Source: Peptostreptococcaceae bacterium (lineage in GTDB: Bacteria > Bacillota > Clostridia > Peptostreptococcales > BM714). Taken from it: a stretch of 34,407 nt of DNA. Position 1 is the first letter of the stretch. Every line of letters starts with the position of its first letter. Of the stretch, positions 7,605 to 15,268 are shown one piece after another. Below the pieces are notes generated by a model that worked only from the letters and a program-made list of their open reading frames with translations, made no database searches and was not told the origin of the DNA. The stretch spans positions 1 through 34,407 of the forward strand of contig JAENWJ010000014.1 in the NCBI GenBank assembly GCA_016649995.1. The letters are read 5' to 3'. Both the position numbers and the translations under genes were made by a program.

Positions 7605-8279
7605 ATGATTAAAACAATTCTTTTCGATTTCGACGGCACACTAGTAAACACAAACGAAATCATCAAACTTACACTAAACGAAATATCAATAAAATACGCA
7701 GGAAAGGAGCTTACTGCAAAAGACTTCGACGATATGCTCGGTAAACCGCTAAAAGACCAAATGGCCCAAATATACGGCCTAAGCGGTGATGAATTAAAAT
7801 CAAACTACTCGGAATTCTTCACTCTCTACCGCGAATTGTACAACAGCCGCAGAGACGATCTTACTAAGGAGTTCGTCGGAGTTCGTGAAATGTTAGAGGC
7901 TCTTCACCATAAAGGACTTGCAATTGGAATAGTTTCAAGCAAGGGAACAGATGGAATACGCCACGGTCTTGAAAAATTTGGCTTATCAAAGTATTTCAGC
8001 ATAGTGCTTTCAAAATACGATGTCGAAAACAGCAAGCCTCATCCTGAAGGACTTTTAAAGGCTATGAAACACTTGGATTCCAACACAGAGAATACCATAT
8101 TCGTAGGAGATAGCAGGCACGACCTGCTTGCCGCAAAAAACGCAGGAGTCCCCTTCGTACTTGTTGCATGGACCATAGCAGGCTATGAAAAGCTCAAGGC
8201 TATGGAGCCCGAATATATAATTCAAAACCCTATGGAAATGATGAACATCATAAAAGCCTGTGGAGGAATCGAAAAATAA
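7605..8279 (+). CDS. HAD-family phosphatase, PpaX/Gph-like
   Basis: A 224-residue soluble HAD hydrolase with a helical cap after motif I. Visible motifs: DFDGT with nucleophile D8 and general acid D10, SSK at 111-113, K144 in SKPHP, and GDSRHD (168-173) for magnesium. The N-terminal FDFDGTLVNTNEII is close to the pyrophosphatase PpaX of Bacillus, which hydrolyses the pyrophosphate made by HPr kinase/phosphorylase, but phosphoglycolate phosphatases look similar, so I leave the symbol open. It is transcribed divergently from nqrB and is probably monocistronic. Confidence 0.8.
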   Translation: MIKTILFDFDGTLVNTNEIIKLTLNEISIKYAGKELTAKDFDDMLGKPLKDQMAQIYGLSGDELKSNYSEFFTLYRELYNSRRDDLTKEFVGVREMLEALHHKGLAIGIVSSKGTDGIRHGLEKFGLSKYFSIVLSKYDVENSKPHPEGLLKAMKHLDSNTENTIFVGDSRHDLLAAKNAGVPFVLVAWTIAGYEKLKAMEPEYIIQNPMEMMNIIKACGGIEK

Positions 8280-8295
8280 TCGGTTTTCTCCACAG
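8258..8295 (+). terminator. Possible terminator of the HAD gene
   Basis: CTGTGGAG (8258-8265) and CTCCACAG (8288-8295) form a perfect 8-bp stem, extended inwards by AATCG/CGGTT. The stem begins inside the coding region and there is no direct T-tract, only a pyrimidine-rich stretch, so function is uncertain. Confidence 0.3.
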
Positions 8296-8555
8296 ACTCC
8301 ATCTCTTTTATTCACTTTTCCACAATATTCGATTTGCCGTCAAACCCTATTATAGTTTTTCATGATTAATACTACAATTTATGCAATTACAATCGCTTCT
8401 TTTGAAAATCACGGTCAAATTCCCACAAATCCTTTATATAGATATAACTCTTTGTTATAGTTATGATATATTTGAAAAGGAAGGTTAAATTACGATAACT
8501 TTCCATTTTTTTTGCATATCTTTCAATTTATAAAGACTAAAAAGGTTGGTGCCTT
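8280..8555. other. AT-rich leader region of the trk genes
   Basis: No gene is seen. The stretch is AT-rich, with a small hairpin near 8441-8460 (TATAAC/GTTATA). I looked for a c-di-AMP (ydaO) riboswitch, common before potassium transporters in Bacillota, and saw none of its conserved GC-rich stems. Confidence 0.3.
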
Positions 8556-9854
8556 ATGAAAATAATTATTATAGGAGCCGGAAAACTCGGCACAAAACTT
8601 GCGACTTCGATGCTTAGCAATAACATGCATGTCGCCATAATGGACAGCAATCCGGTAGTCCTCGGCAAACTGAAAGACCATATGGATGTATTGACCATAA
8701 ATGCCAACGGAGCGAGAAAGGAAATTCTCGAAAAGCTCAATATTTCATCCTACGATCTGGCTATTGCTGTAACAAGCAACGACGAAACGAACATACTAAT
8801 CAGCTCCATGGCCAAGAAACTCGGCTGCAAGAAAAACATACGGCATAGACCATGTGGTAAACCCCGACCTTGCAACCGCCAACGAGATACTCAGGTATCT
8901 GATGGAAAGCTATACATTCTACTTCGGCAACTACGCAATGGGAAAGGTCTCTCTTGTCAACTTCAATATTAAAAATATTCCCGCTTACGCAAATAAAAGC
9001 GTCAGCGAACTTAGCTACATGGACGGGCTGCTCATAGTCGCCATATCGCGAGATGGTCAGATTATTGTTCCGCACGGGGGAACTATTCTAAAGGAAAACG
9101 ATATAATATATGTAATAGGGCAAAAGAACAAAATAGAAAGCATAGCCAAGAACCTTCAGGAACCAATAGGAAACAAGGCTATTAAGAAGGTCATGATTCT
9201 AGGCGGAGGAAAGATAGGTTACTATCTGGCCGAACGCCTTTCAAAAAAAATATTAGCGTCAAGATTATAGAAGCCAATCTTGAACGTTGCAAGGAACTCG
9301 CAGACCAACTTAACGACAATGTCTTGGTAATCCACGGAAATGGAACAGAAGCCAACCTCCTTGAAGAGGAAGATCTTTCCGATATGAACGCTTTCATAGG
9401 GGTCACCGGCTACGACGAGGAAAACCTGTTCATGTCTCTGAGGGCAAAACAGCTTAATATAGGAAAGGTAATTGCAAAAATTTCAAGACAGAGCTATGTG
9501 CATATAATCGAAAAACTTGGAATAGACCTAGCCATAAATCCTGTCAACATAACTGCAAGCGACATACTCAAATACATCAGGGGCGGCAAGGTAGTTTCAG
9601 TCTCCCTACTTCTTGATGGACAGGCCGAGGTAAGCGAAATTATAGCCTCTAAAAGCTGGAAGTTTCTTAAGCAACCGATAATGAATCTTAATCTTCCAAA
9701 AGGCATCATAATCGGAGCGATAGTACACGACGGCAAGGTCCTCATTCCAAATGGAAATTCAATCATACAAGCAGGAGACAGGATTGTAGTCTTCTCTCTC
9801 ATGTCCGAGGTAACAAAACTCGACTCTTTCTTCCCCTTAAAGGACGGCCGATAA
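8556..9854 (+). pseudogene. trkA: trkA, potassium uptake regulatory protein, broken by two frame-changing lesions
   Basis: TrkA is the cytosolic gating subunit of the Trk potassium transporter, with two RCK_N (NAD-binding) and two RCK_C domains in about 450 residues. Three ORF pieces together give nearly the whole protein. Frame 1 covers IIIIGAGKLGTKLA (GxGxxG) to KKLGCKK (about 8834). Frame 2 resumes at KTYGIDHVVNPDLAT and continues to the second GxGxxG (ILGGGKIG) and AERLSKK (about 9248). Frame 1 returns with ISVKIIEANLERC and runs to the end. At the first joint about 20 residues that TrkA normally has (the IARIR..Y block) are missing, so sequence was deleted. At the second joint a run of eight A would need nine. 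The two losses together restore the original frame. The stop overlaps the trkH start. Confidence 0.85.
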
Positions 9855-11302
9855 TGAATCATAGAATGGTATTCAAAGTATTGGGATATTTATTGCTAAT
9901 AATAGCACTAGGAATGGTTACGCCTCTTCTTATTTCAGTAGCTCACCAACAAAGCGACACCATCCCCTTTCTTATAAGTATAGCCATAACAGCATTAATT
10001 GGTTTTGCTTTGACTAGGATCCCATTAAAAAGCAAAATGCTCAAGGTAAAGGAAAGCCTCGCCATAGTAACTTTTGGTTGGCTTTTCGCTTCCCTTTTAG
10101 GGGCCCTTCCCTTCTACATATCCGGATGCATACCCAATTATGTAGACGCTTTTTTTGAAACCGTATCAGGTTTCACCACGACAGGCGCCACCATAATAAA
10201 TGATATAGAGGTGCTCCCAATGGGGATCCTCTTTTGGCGTTCCTTCACCCACTGGATTGGAGGCATGGGAATACTGGTTGTCGCGGTTGCTATTCTTCCA
10301 ATAATGGGCACAGGAGTCTTCCATGTGTTCAAGGCGGAGAGTCCCGGACCGGTAGCCGACAAGATTGCCCCAAGAATAATGGAAACCGCCAAGATACTCT
10401 ACACGGCGTACATCGTAATATCTCTCGCAGAATTCCTGCTTCTAATGCTTGGAGGCATGTCGGTATTTGAATCCGCCGTCCATACCTTCGGAACACTTGG
10501 AACTGGAGGCTTCTCGACAAGAAACTCAAGCATAGGCGCCTTTAACAGCCCATACATTTTTAATGTCATATCTGTTTTCATGATAATGGCGGGTACAAAC
10601 TTTGCACTCTACTACAGCCTTTTCAAGGGAAAGTGGAGAGATGTCATAAAAAACACAGAGCTGAAATTCTATCTTGGAATCTTAGCCGTATGCGTTCTTG
10701 CAATAACAATCGACAACAATTTCCATATATATCACAATTGGTTTGAATCCTTCACGCACTCACTGTTTCAGGCAAGCTCAATAATGACCACTACAGGATA
10801 CACCACCTTCGACTATGAAAAATGGTCAGCCTTCTCAAGAAGCATCATTTTCATGCTGATGTTCGTTGGGGGATGCGCAGGGTCGACAGGCGGTTCAATC
10901 AAAGTTGTTCGTATTCTTGCACTGATAAAGCTAATCAAAAGGGAGCTTACCAAGATCTTGCACCCACGCGCAATAGTGTCTGTCAAGTTCGGTGACAATC
11001 CGATAGCGGAAGACACACTCCTTAACATATCAAGTTTCTTCATGCTTTACATGCTTATATTCATACTTGGATCGGTTGCAATCTCACTCGAGGGAATAGA
11101 TTTTTTGGGTGCGACAAGCGCCGTTGCCGCAACCCTAGGAAACATAGGTCCGGGATTTGGTTTCGTTGGTCCGACACACACCTATTCTGAGTTTTCCGTT
11201 TTAAGCAAGCTGCTTCTTTCATTCTTAATGCTGATTGGAAGGCTGGAGCTCTTCACTGTAATAGCCCTTATGTCGCCCAAGTTCTGGAAACGCGAAATGT
11301 AA
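9854..11302 (+). CDS. trkH: Trk-type potassium transporter membrane subunit
   Basis: A 482-residue membrane protein with the fourfold MPM repeat of the TrkH/KtrB superfamily. The four selectivity-filter loops are visible as SGFTTTGATI, GTLGTGGFST, SIMTTTGYTT and ATLGNIGPGF, each with its key glycine. Length matches TrkH (about 483) rather than the shorter KtrB. It lies directly after trkA with a TAATG stop/start overlap, so its translation is coupled to the broken upstream gene. A strong terminator follows. TrkH can move potassium with altered regulation if TrkA is lost, which matters given the state of trkA here. Confidence 0.93.
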   Translation: MNHRMVFKVLGYLLLIIALGMVTPLLISVAHQQSDTIPFLISIAITALIGFALTRIPLKSKMLKVKESLAIVTFGWLFASLLGALPFYISGCIPNYVDAFFETVSGFTTTGATIINDIEVLPMGILFWRSFTHWIGGMGILVVAVAILPIMGTGVFHVFKAESPGPVADKIAPRIMETAKILYTAYIVISLAEFLLLMLGGMSVFESAVHTFGTLGTGGFSTRNSSIGAFNSPYIFNVISVFMIMAGTNFALYYSLFKGKWRDVIKNTELKFYLGILAVCVLAITIDNNFHIYHNWFESFTHSLFQASSIMTTTGYTTFDYEKWSAFSRSIIFMLMFVGGCAGSTGGSIKVVRILALIKLIKRELTKILHPRAIVSVKFGDNPIAEDTLLNISSFFMLYMLIFILGSVAISLEGIDFLGATSAVAATLGNIGPGFGFVGPTHTYSEFSVLSKLLLSFLMLIGRLELFTVIALMSPKFWKREM

Positions 11303-11310
11303 CCAAAAGC

Positions 11311-11342
11311 AAAGCCGGCTCCAACTGAGCCGGCTTTTTTAT
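11311..11342 (+). terminator. Rho-independent terminator after trkH
   Basis: AAAGCCGGCT (11311-11320) and AGCCGGCTTT (11328-11337) form a perfect 10-bp stem with a 7-base loop and a T-run. It may also work on the other strand for the convergent aminotransferase gene. Confidence 0.93.
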
Positions 11343-11382
11343 TCAAGAGTTTCAATCTGAAAAGGTCCGAAAGAACCGTTTT

Positions 11383-12504
11383 TTAAAGCGATTTCACAAA
11401 TTCTGATATCCTCCTCAGCCCCTCAGCTATAATGACAGGGTCGTTCGCATATCCTATCCTAATATATCCCTCCATCTGCATCACATTTCCGGGAAGTAAA
11501 ATTACACCTGTTTCATCAAGCAATCGTTTGCAAAAGATTTCTGAATCCATGTCCAAATCGTATTTCAAAAAAGCGGTCGTTCCGGCCTTCGGCTCTACAT
11601 AGCTTATTTTCTCCTCTTTGGAAACCCAATCAGAAAGCATTTTCTTGTTTTCCCTTACAATCTTCAAGTTCCTTTCAATAATCTTATCCTTATTTTCAAG
11701 AGCCAATGCGGCAAGATATTCATCAATCATTCCGCAGCTGATTGTATTATAATCGCGATGCTTTAACACCTCATCCATAACATCTTTTGGTGCGCATATC
11801 CAGCCAGTTCTAATCCCAGCCATAGAAAATGTTTTGGACATGCTCCCAGTGCTGATTCCTTTTTCGTAAAGATCGAATACAGATGTCATAAAGGGATTCC
11901 CTTCATGGTTAAGGCCGCGGTAAACCTCGTCAGCCAAGATATACGCCCCAGCCTTTTCAGCTATGGCAACTATTTCCTTTAGAAAAGCCTCATCCATCAA
12001 TGCGCCTGTCGGATTGTTAGGATTGTTTATGCAAATAAGCTTGACTCCGCCCTCCGCCAACGCTTCGAGTTCATTTAGGTCGGGAAGGAATCCATTCTCC
12101 TCTCTAAGCTGGAGTATCGACACCTCTGCTCCTATGGCTTCCGGAATGGAATACATCTGCTGGTAGGTCGGAAGCACCGAAATCACCTTGTCTCCCGGTT
12201 CCACCAGGGAAGTCAGCACAAGATTATTCGCGCCTATTGCCCCATGGGTGGTAACAATATTATCAATCTTCGCAGTCTCATAAAGACCCGCTATTTCATT
12301 TCGCAAACGGTCTGAGCCTAGTATCGCACCATAGGTAAGATGCATTTTCATTATGTCTTCAACAACCTTTTCCTTCGGCTCTCCTGAAAGCTCGATGAGC
12401 TCTTCAACTACAAATGATTGCACACAGGTCTCTGCCATGTTCACTTCGCAGAAATCCTCATATTTGTTCATCCACATCTCCACACCAAAATCCTTGATTT
12501 TCAT
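11383..12504 (-). CDS. PLP-dependent aminotransferase, class I/II
   Basis: A 373-residue fold-type I aminotransferase. Motifs: NPNNPTG (161-167), DEVYRG (192-197), the PLP lysine K224 in GSMSKTFSMAG, and R232. The N-terminal WMNKYED..NMAETC pattern places it in a clostridial subgroup related to putative aromatic or capreomycidine-synthase-like enzymes, so the substrate cannot be read from sequence. It is the third gene of a minus-strand set with a dehydratase-like and an ornithine-cyclodeaminase-like gene, 19 bases after the latter, with GGGAGGAAG as ribosome binding site. It probably supplies or consumes the amino group of the product of these two enzymes. Confidence 0.85.
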   Translation of the reverse strand: MKIKDFGVEMWMNKYEDFCEVNMAETCVQSFVVEELIELSGEPKEKVVEDIMKMHLTYGAILGSDRLRNEIAGLYETAKIDNIVTTHGAIGANNLVLTSLVEPGDKVISVLPTYQQMYSIPEAIGAEVSILQLREENGFLPDLNELEALAEGGVKLICINNPNNPTGALMDEAFLKEIVAIAEKAGAYILADEVYRGLNHEGNPFMTSVFDLYEKGISTGSMSKTFSMAGIRTGWICAPKDVMDEVLKHRDYNTISCGMIDEYLAALALENKDKIIERNLKIVRENKKMLSDWVSKEEKISYVEPKAGTTAFLKYDLDMDSEIFCKRLLDETGVILLPGNVMQMEGYIRIGYANDPVIIAEGLRRISEFVKSL

Positions 12505-12523
12505 TTTTGCTTCCTCCCTTTTT

Positions 12524-13540
12524 CTACAAATCTATAATATCGCCTATTCCAAGCAATTTTGCCTTATCCAACGCCAATTTTGAAACCATCAGATCCTGAA
12601 GCGCTATGCCCGTCGAATCAAAAATGGTTATGTCATCCTCACTAAGTCGTCCCTCTGTTTCACCTGAAATGACTTCCCCTATCTCCAGCAGAGGATTTTC
12701 AATGTTGACTATTCCCTTGGCAACCGCCGTCGCCGTCTCGCCCACCGCCGCCGCCTGATTGAAGTCGTCGACAAAGACCCTTGCAATCTCATAGAGGCTC
12801 TCGTCAATCTCCTGCTTTCCTTCCATGTCCGCCCCTATGCAGCTAATGTGGGTTCCCGGTTTAACCCATTCCCTAAGAATCATTGGTTTCCTAGACGGAG
12901 TTGCCGTTATTATGATGTCGCTTACTCCTACAGCCGACTCAAGATTATTGACCGCCTCGAAGGTCGCTTGGAATGAAATACCCGGAAACATGCTTCTAAG
13001 ATTCTCCTCTACTCCCTCGCAGAATTTTTCAGCTTTCCCCTTCGTCCTCGGGCTGTGAACCATGACCTTCCTTATTCCCGGAAGAGCAGTCAAAACAGCA
13101 CCAATCTGGAACAGAGCCTGATGTCCCGTGCCCACCATCAGAAGACTCTCTGAATTTTTTCTAGCCAGATATTTGGCTCCTATCGCGCCAGCCGCGCCCG
13201 TTCTCATTCCCGTTACATGTTCTGCGCTTAGGAGCCCCACGGGGACACCCGTTTTTCCATCAAATACAAGGGTTGTACCTATGAGGGCCGGAAGATTCTT
13301 CTTTCCGTTTTCACCGAACCACGACACAAGCTTAAGCCCAAAGATGTCCGCTTCCTTAAGATAGCCCGACTTTATGTCCATGTCGGCAACGCCTCTTTCA
13401 AATTCATGGAATACCATTGGAAACACATCTGCCTTCTTTTGATGCTTCAATACATAAACTCTCTCCACGGCATCTATTACAGAGCTCATATCAAGTACCT
13501 TCTTTATATTCTCCTGATTCAAAACCCTAACCTTGAACAT
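12524..13540 (-). CDS. Ornithine cyclodeaminase / mu-crystallin family NAD(P)-dependent imine reductase
   Basis: A 338-residue member of the OCD/mu-crystallin superfamily, whose members include ornithine cyclodeaminase, alanine dehydrogenase, ketimine reductase and iminosuccinate reductase. Seen: the substrate-binding region MDIKSGYL, the arginine of GMRTGAAGAIG, the nucleotide-binding LLMVGTGHQA, and the C-terminal DSTGIALQD. A GTG eight codons upstream is open, but AAGGAGGA lies five bases before the ATG at 13540, which I chose. This start lies 14 bases inside the upstream dehydratase gene, so the two are translationally coupled. Coupling to a dehydratase favours an imine reductase role over ornithine cyclisation (inference). 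Confidence 0.82.
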   Translation of the reverse strand: MFKVRVLNQENIKKVLDMSSVIDAVERVYVLKHQKKADVFPMVFHEFERGVADMDIKSGYLKEADIFGLKLVSWFGENGKKNLPALIGTTLVFDGKTGVPVGLLSAEHVTGMRTGAAGAIGAKYLARKNSESLLMVGTGHQALFQIGAVLTALPGIRKVMVHSPRTKGKAEKFCEGVEENLRSMFPGISFQATFEAVNNLESAVGVSDIIITATPSRKPMILREWVKPGTHISCIGADMEGKQEIDESLYEIARVFVDDFNQAAAVGETATAVAKGIVNIENPLLEIGEVISGETEGRLSEDDITIFDSTGIALQDLMVSKLALDKAKLLGIGDIIDL

Positions 13541-14513
13541 GACGTTCCTCCTTGTCGTAAACACCTATAATCTGCCTTGTCATTTCCCAGGAAATATTCC
13601 CTCCGGAAATCACAAGCGCAGTTTTTCTACCTTCAAAAATTCCCCTGTTATCAATAAATGCCCCATAGCAAATTGCGCTAGATGGCTCACACATTATTCT
13701 CTCATTCTTCATCATAAGAAATGTAGCCCTTTTAATTGTCTCTTCGGAAACAATAATCACTTCATCTATGCAACTTGAAGCCATACTGAACGGGAGCCTG
13801 CCAACGCCTCCTATGAGCGCGCCGCAAACGCTTTCCTTCGATTCGTAGTATTCATGGCAAACATTGTCCCGCATTGAATCCACCATTGCCGGGCACGCCT
13901 CGGTCTGCACCCCTATTATGCGAATATCGGGATTAAACGCCTTTGCATATGCACCAATTCCGCATATCAGCCCGCCTCCCCCTATGGGAACGACCAATGT
14001 GTCGATTAGGGGATTCTGACGCAAAATCTCAAGTGCAACCGTACCCTGCCCAGCAAGAGCCACAGGATCCTCGTAGGGACTTACCTCTATAAGTCCCGTT
14101 TCAAGAATCTTCTCTTCCGCCACATGGTGGGCCTCATCGAAATTCTTGCCCACCATGCGAACCTTCGCACCAAATCTTTCCATCTTCTGCACCTTTGGAA
14201 GAGGCGTGGTCTCCGGAACAAAGATTTCAACCTTTTTTACACCGAGAAGGCTCCCCCCGTACGCAAGCGCAGCTCCATGGTTTCCCGATGAAACAGCAGT
14301 AACTCCCTGACGCAGTTCTTTATCCGTTAATGAAAGCAGCTTGCTCAGCACACCCCTTATCTTATAGCTTCTTGCGATTCTCTGGTGGCATTCCAGCTTC
14401 ATGAAAACCTCTGTTTCCTCCGAGCTGAGATGCAGGCTTTTTTCAAGTTCTGTCTTGGTAATCAGTGGCTCTATTCTTTCATACGCGCTTTCTATTTCTT
14501 TGATTCCAATCAT
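13527..14513 (-). CDS. Threonine/serine dehydratase-like PLP enzyme (fold type II)
   Basis: A 328-residue fold-type II PLP enzyme. The PLP lysine is K51 in ARSYKIRG, SGNHG (76-80) binds the cofactor, and the phosphate-binding glycine loop is GGGGL (178-182). Length fits catabolic dehydratases without a regulatory ACT domain. The segment before the lysine reads CHQRIARSYK, where threonine dehydratases typically have LQRTGSFK, so the substrate pocket probably differs. AAGGAGG precedes the ATG at 14513. Next to an OCD-family reductase, the arrangement resembles the bhcB/bhcD and eutB/eutC pairs, in which a beta-hydroxy amino acid is dehydrated to an enamine/imine and reduced. Confidence 0.83.
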   Translation of the reverse strand: MIGIKEIESAYERIEPLITKTELEKSLHLSSEETEVFMKLECHQRIARSYKIRGVLSKLLSLTDKELRQGVTAVSSGNHGAALAYGGSLLGVKKVEIFVPETTPLPKVQKMERFGAKVRMVGKNFDEAHHVAEEKILETGLIEVSPYEDPVALAGQGTVALEILRQNPLIDTLVVPIGGGGLICGIGAYAKAFNPDIRIIGVQTEACPAMVDSMRDNVCHEYYESKESVCGALIGGVGRLPFSMASSCIDEVIIVSEETIKRATFLMMKNERIMCEPSSAICYGAFIDNRGIFEGRKTALVISGGNISWEMTRQIIGVYDKEERHVQG

Positions 14514-14562
14514 GGCATCCTCCTTATGGTTTCACTATATATCAGACTTCTATCAAAGCCCA

Positions 14563-14727
14563 TCATATCTTTGTAATTTTATAAAAAGAGCCCTCCATTC
14601 CAGAATGAATTTCATGCTCAAGTATTCCGACCGCCTCTATAACTCGGTCCAGGCCTTCTGCCCCTGCAATTTGCCTGAATGCTGTCAGATGTTTCAATTT
14701 TAATGCATCCCTTATGGCAATACTCAT
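14563..14727 (-). pseudogene. Truncated PucR-type regulator, N-terminal fragment
   Basis: About 40 residues after the ATG at 14727 match the start of the PucR N-terminal domain: MSIAIRDALKLKHL, then IAGAEGLDRVIEAVGILE. Full PucR regulators have 400-550 residues with a C-terminal helix-turn-helix; here the similarity ends at GILE and the frame closes 18 codons later in unrelated sequence. A GGAG ribosome binding site is still present. It lies immediately upstream of the dehydratase operon on the same strand, the usual place for a PucR-type regulator of an amino-acid or purine catabolic operon, so this is probably the relic of that operon's regulator. Confidence 0.6.
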
Positions 14728-14842
14728 AGCTTTCGCTCCATTTCTTTTTTTATTAATTATATCAGTATTCCAATTTAATACCATGCTTGCACAGTTTTAT
14801 TGCGGGCAACCACCATTTTTTTTGTTAATATTTAAAAATCCC

Positions 14843-14871
14843 TTGACACTGCTTTAAATTTTTTATAAAAT
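14843..14871 (+). promoter_or_regulatory. Promoter of the T-box/trpB transcript
   Basis: TTGACA (14843-14848), 17 bases, TAAAAT (14866-14871). Transcription would start near 14878, just before the T-box stem I. Confidence 0.8.
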
Positions 14872-14885
14872 CAATTACAATAACT

Positions 14886-15171
14886 TAATCCATTAAAGCA
14901 TTGATTGAGACGAGTAAGTTTGCAGACCGATTGTAGAGAGCCGGGAACAGGTGGAAACCCGACATCGCGAAACATACCGAATGGACTCATGAGCTGGCGC
15001 TGAACCCACGAAAGTGATAGTATGCAACACGGGATTCTCCCGTTAGAGAGATAGGATATCGGCCAAGCCCGTATCCGATAAGAGAATCGGAACCTTTTCC
15101 GGTCGACACGAGGTGGTACCGCGTTAATACGCCCTCTGTAGCTTTTGCTGCAGAGGGCTTTCTTATTTTTT
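14886..15171 (+). ncRNA. T-box riboswitch, tryptophan specifier
   Basis: A full T-box leader before trpB. Stem I shows the AGTA segment of the specifier loop near 14913 and the opposite strand GAA-TGG-A-CTC, which puts the specifier codon TGG (Trp) at 14982-14984. The distal AGAGAGCCGG and CAGGTGGAAACCC elements are at about 14935-14960. The conserved T-box sequence GAGGTGGTACCGCG lies at 15110-15123; its TGGT pairs with the tRNA NCCA end. Uncharged tRNA-Trp should stabilise the antiterminator and allow transcription into trpB. The specifier and the downstream gene agree. Confidence 0.95.
15131..15171 (+). terminator. T-box regulated terminator
   Basis: GCCCTCTGTAGC (15131-15142) pairs with GCTGCAGAGGGC (15147-15158) over 12 bp with one G-T pair and a TTTT loop, followed by a T-rich tract. 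It competes with the antiterminator formed with the T-box sequence. Confidence 0.93.
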
Positions 15172-15189
15172 GCAAAGGGGGAATTCATT

Positions 15190-15267
15190 ATGGAACCTGC
15201 GTGGCGTAGAATACCGCATGAAAACGACGGCATAAACATTAAAAAACAACATCTATGGAGGATATGA
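15190..15267 (+). CDS. Candidate Trp-containing leader peptide upstream of trpB
   Basis: A 25-codon [13 protein letters not shown] to HLWRI, begins at ATG 15190 with a GGGGG ribosome binding site in AAAGGGGGAATTC. It contains two TGG codons (15202-15204 and 15256-15258). Its TGA at 15265-15267 ends one base before the trpB ATG, and the trpB ribosome binding site (TGGAGG) is formed by its last Trp and Arg codons. Ribosomes finishing or stalling on this ORF must therefore affect trpB initiation. The layout recalls the T-box plus Trp-rich leader peptide of the Bacillus subtilis anti-TRAP (rtpA) gene. A chance ORF cannot be excluded. Confidence 0.5.
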   Translation: MEPAWRRIPHENDGINIKKQHLWRI

Positions 15268-15268
15268 A

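Noticed and set aside
8280-8555. c-di-AMP (ydaO) riboswitch before trkA
   Set aside because: The position is suggestive, but the stretch is AT-rich and lacks the conserved GC-rich stems and loops.
8556-9854. Three separate small genes (8556-8972, 8854-9270, 9324-9854)
   Set aside because: The three frames join into one TrkA with both RCK units in order; the pieces have no own ribosome binding sites and end at frame changes.
12524-14513. Siderophore-type diaminopropionate synthesis (SbnA/SbnB-like)
   Set aside because: The PLP gene belongs to the Thr/Ser dehydratase group, not the cysteine-synthase-like SbnA group, and no siderophore gene is present.
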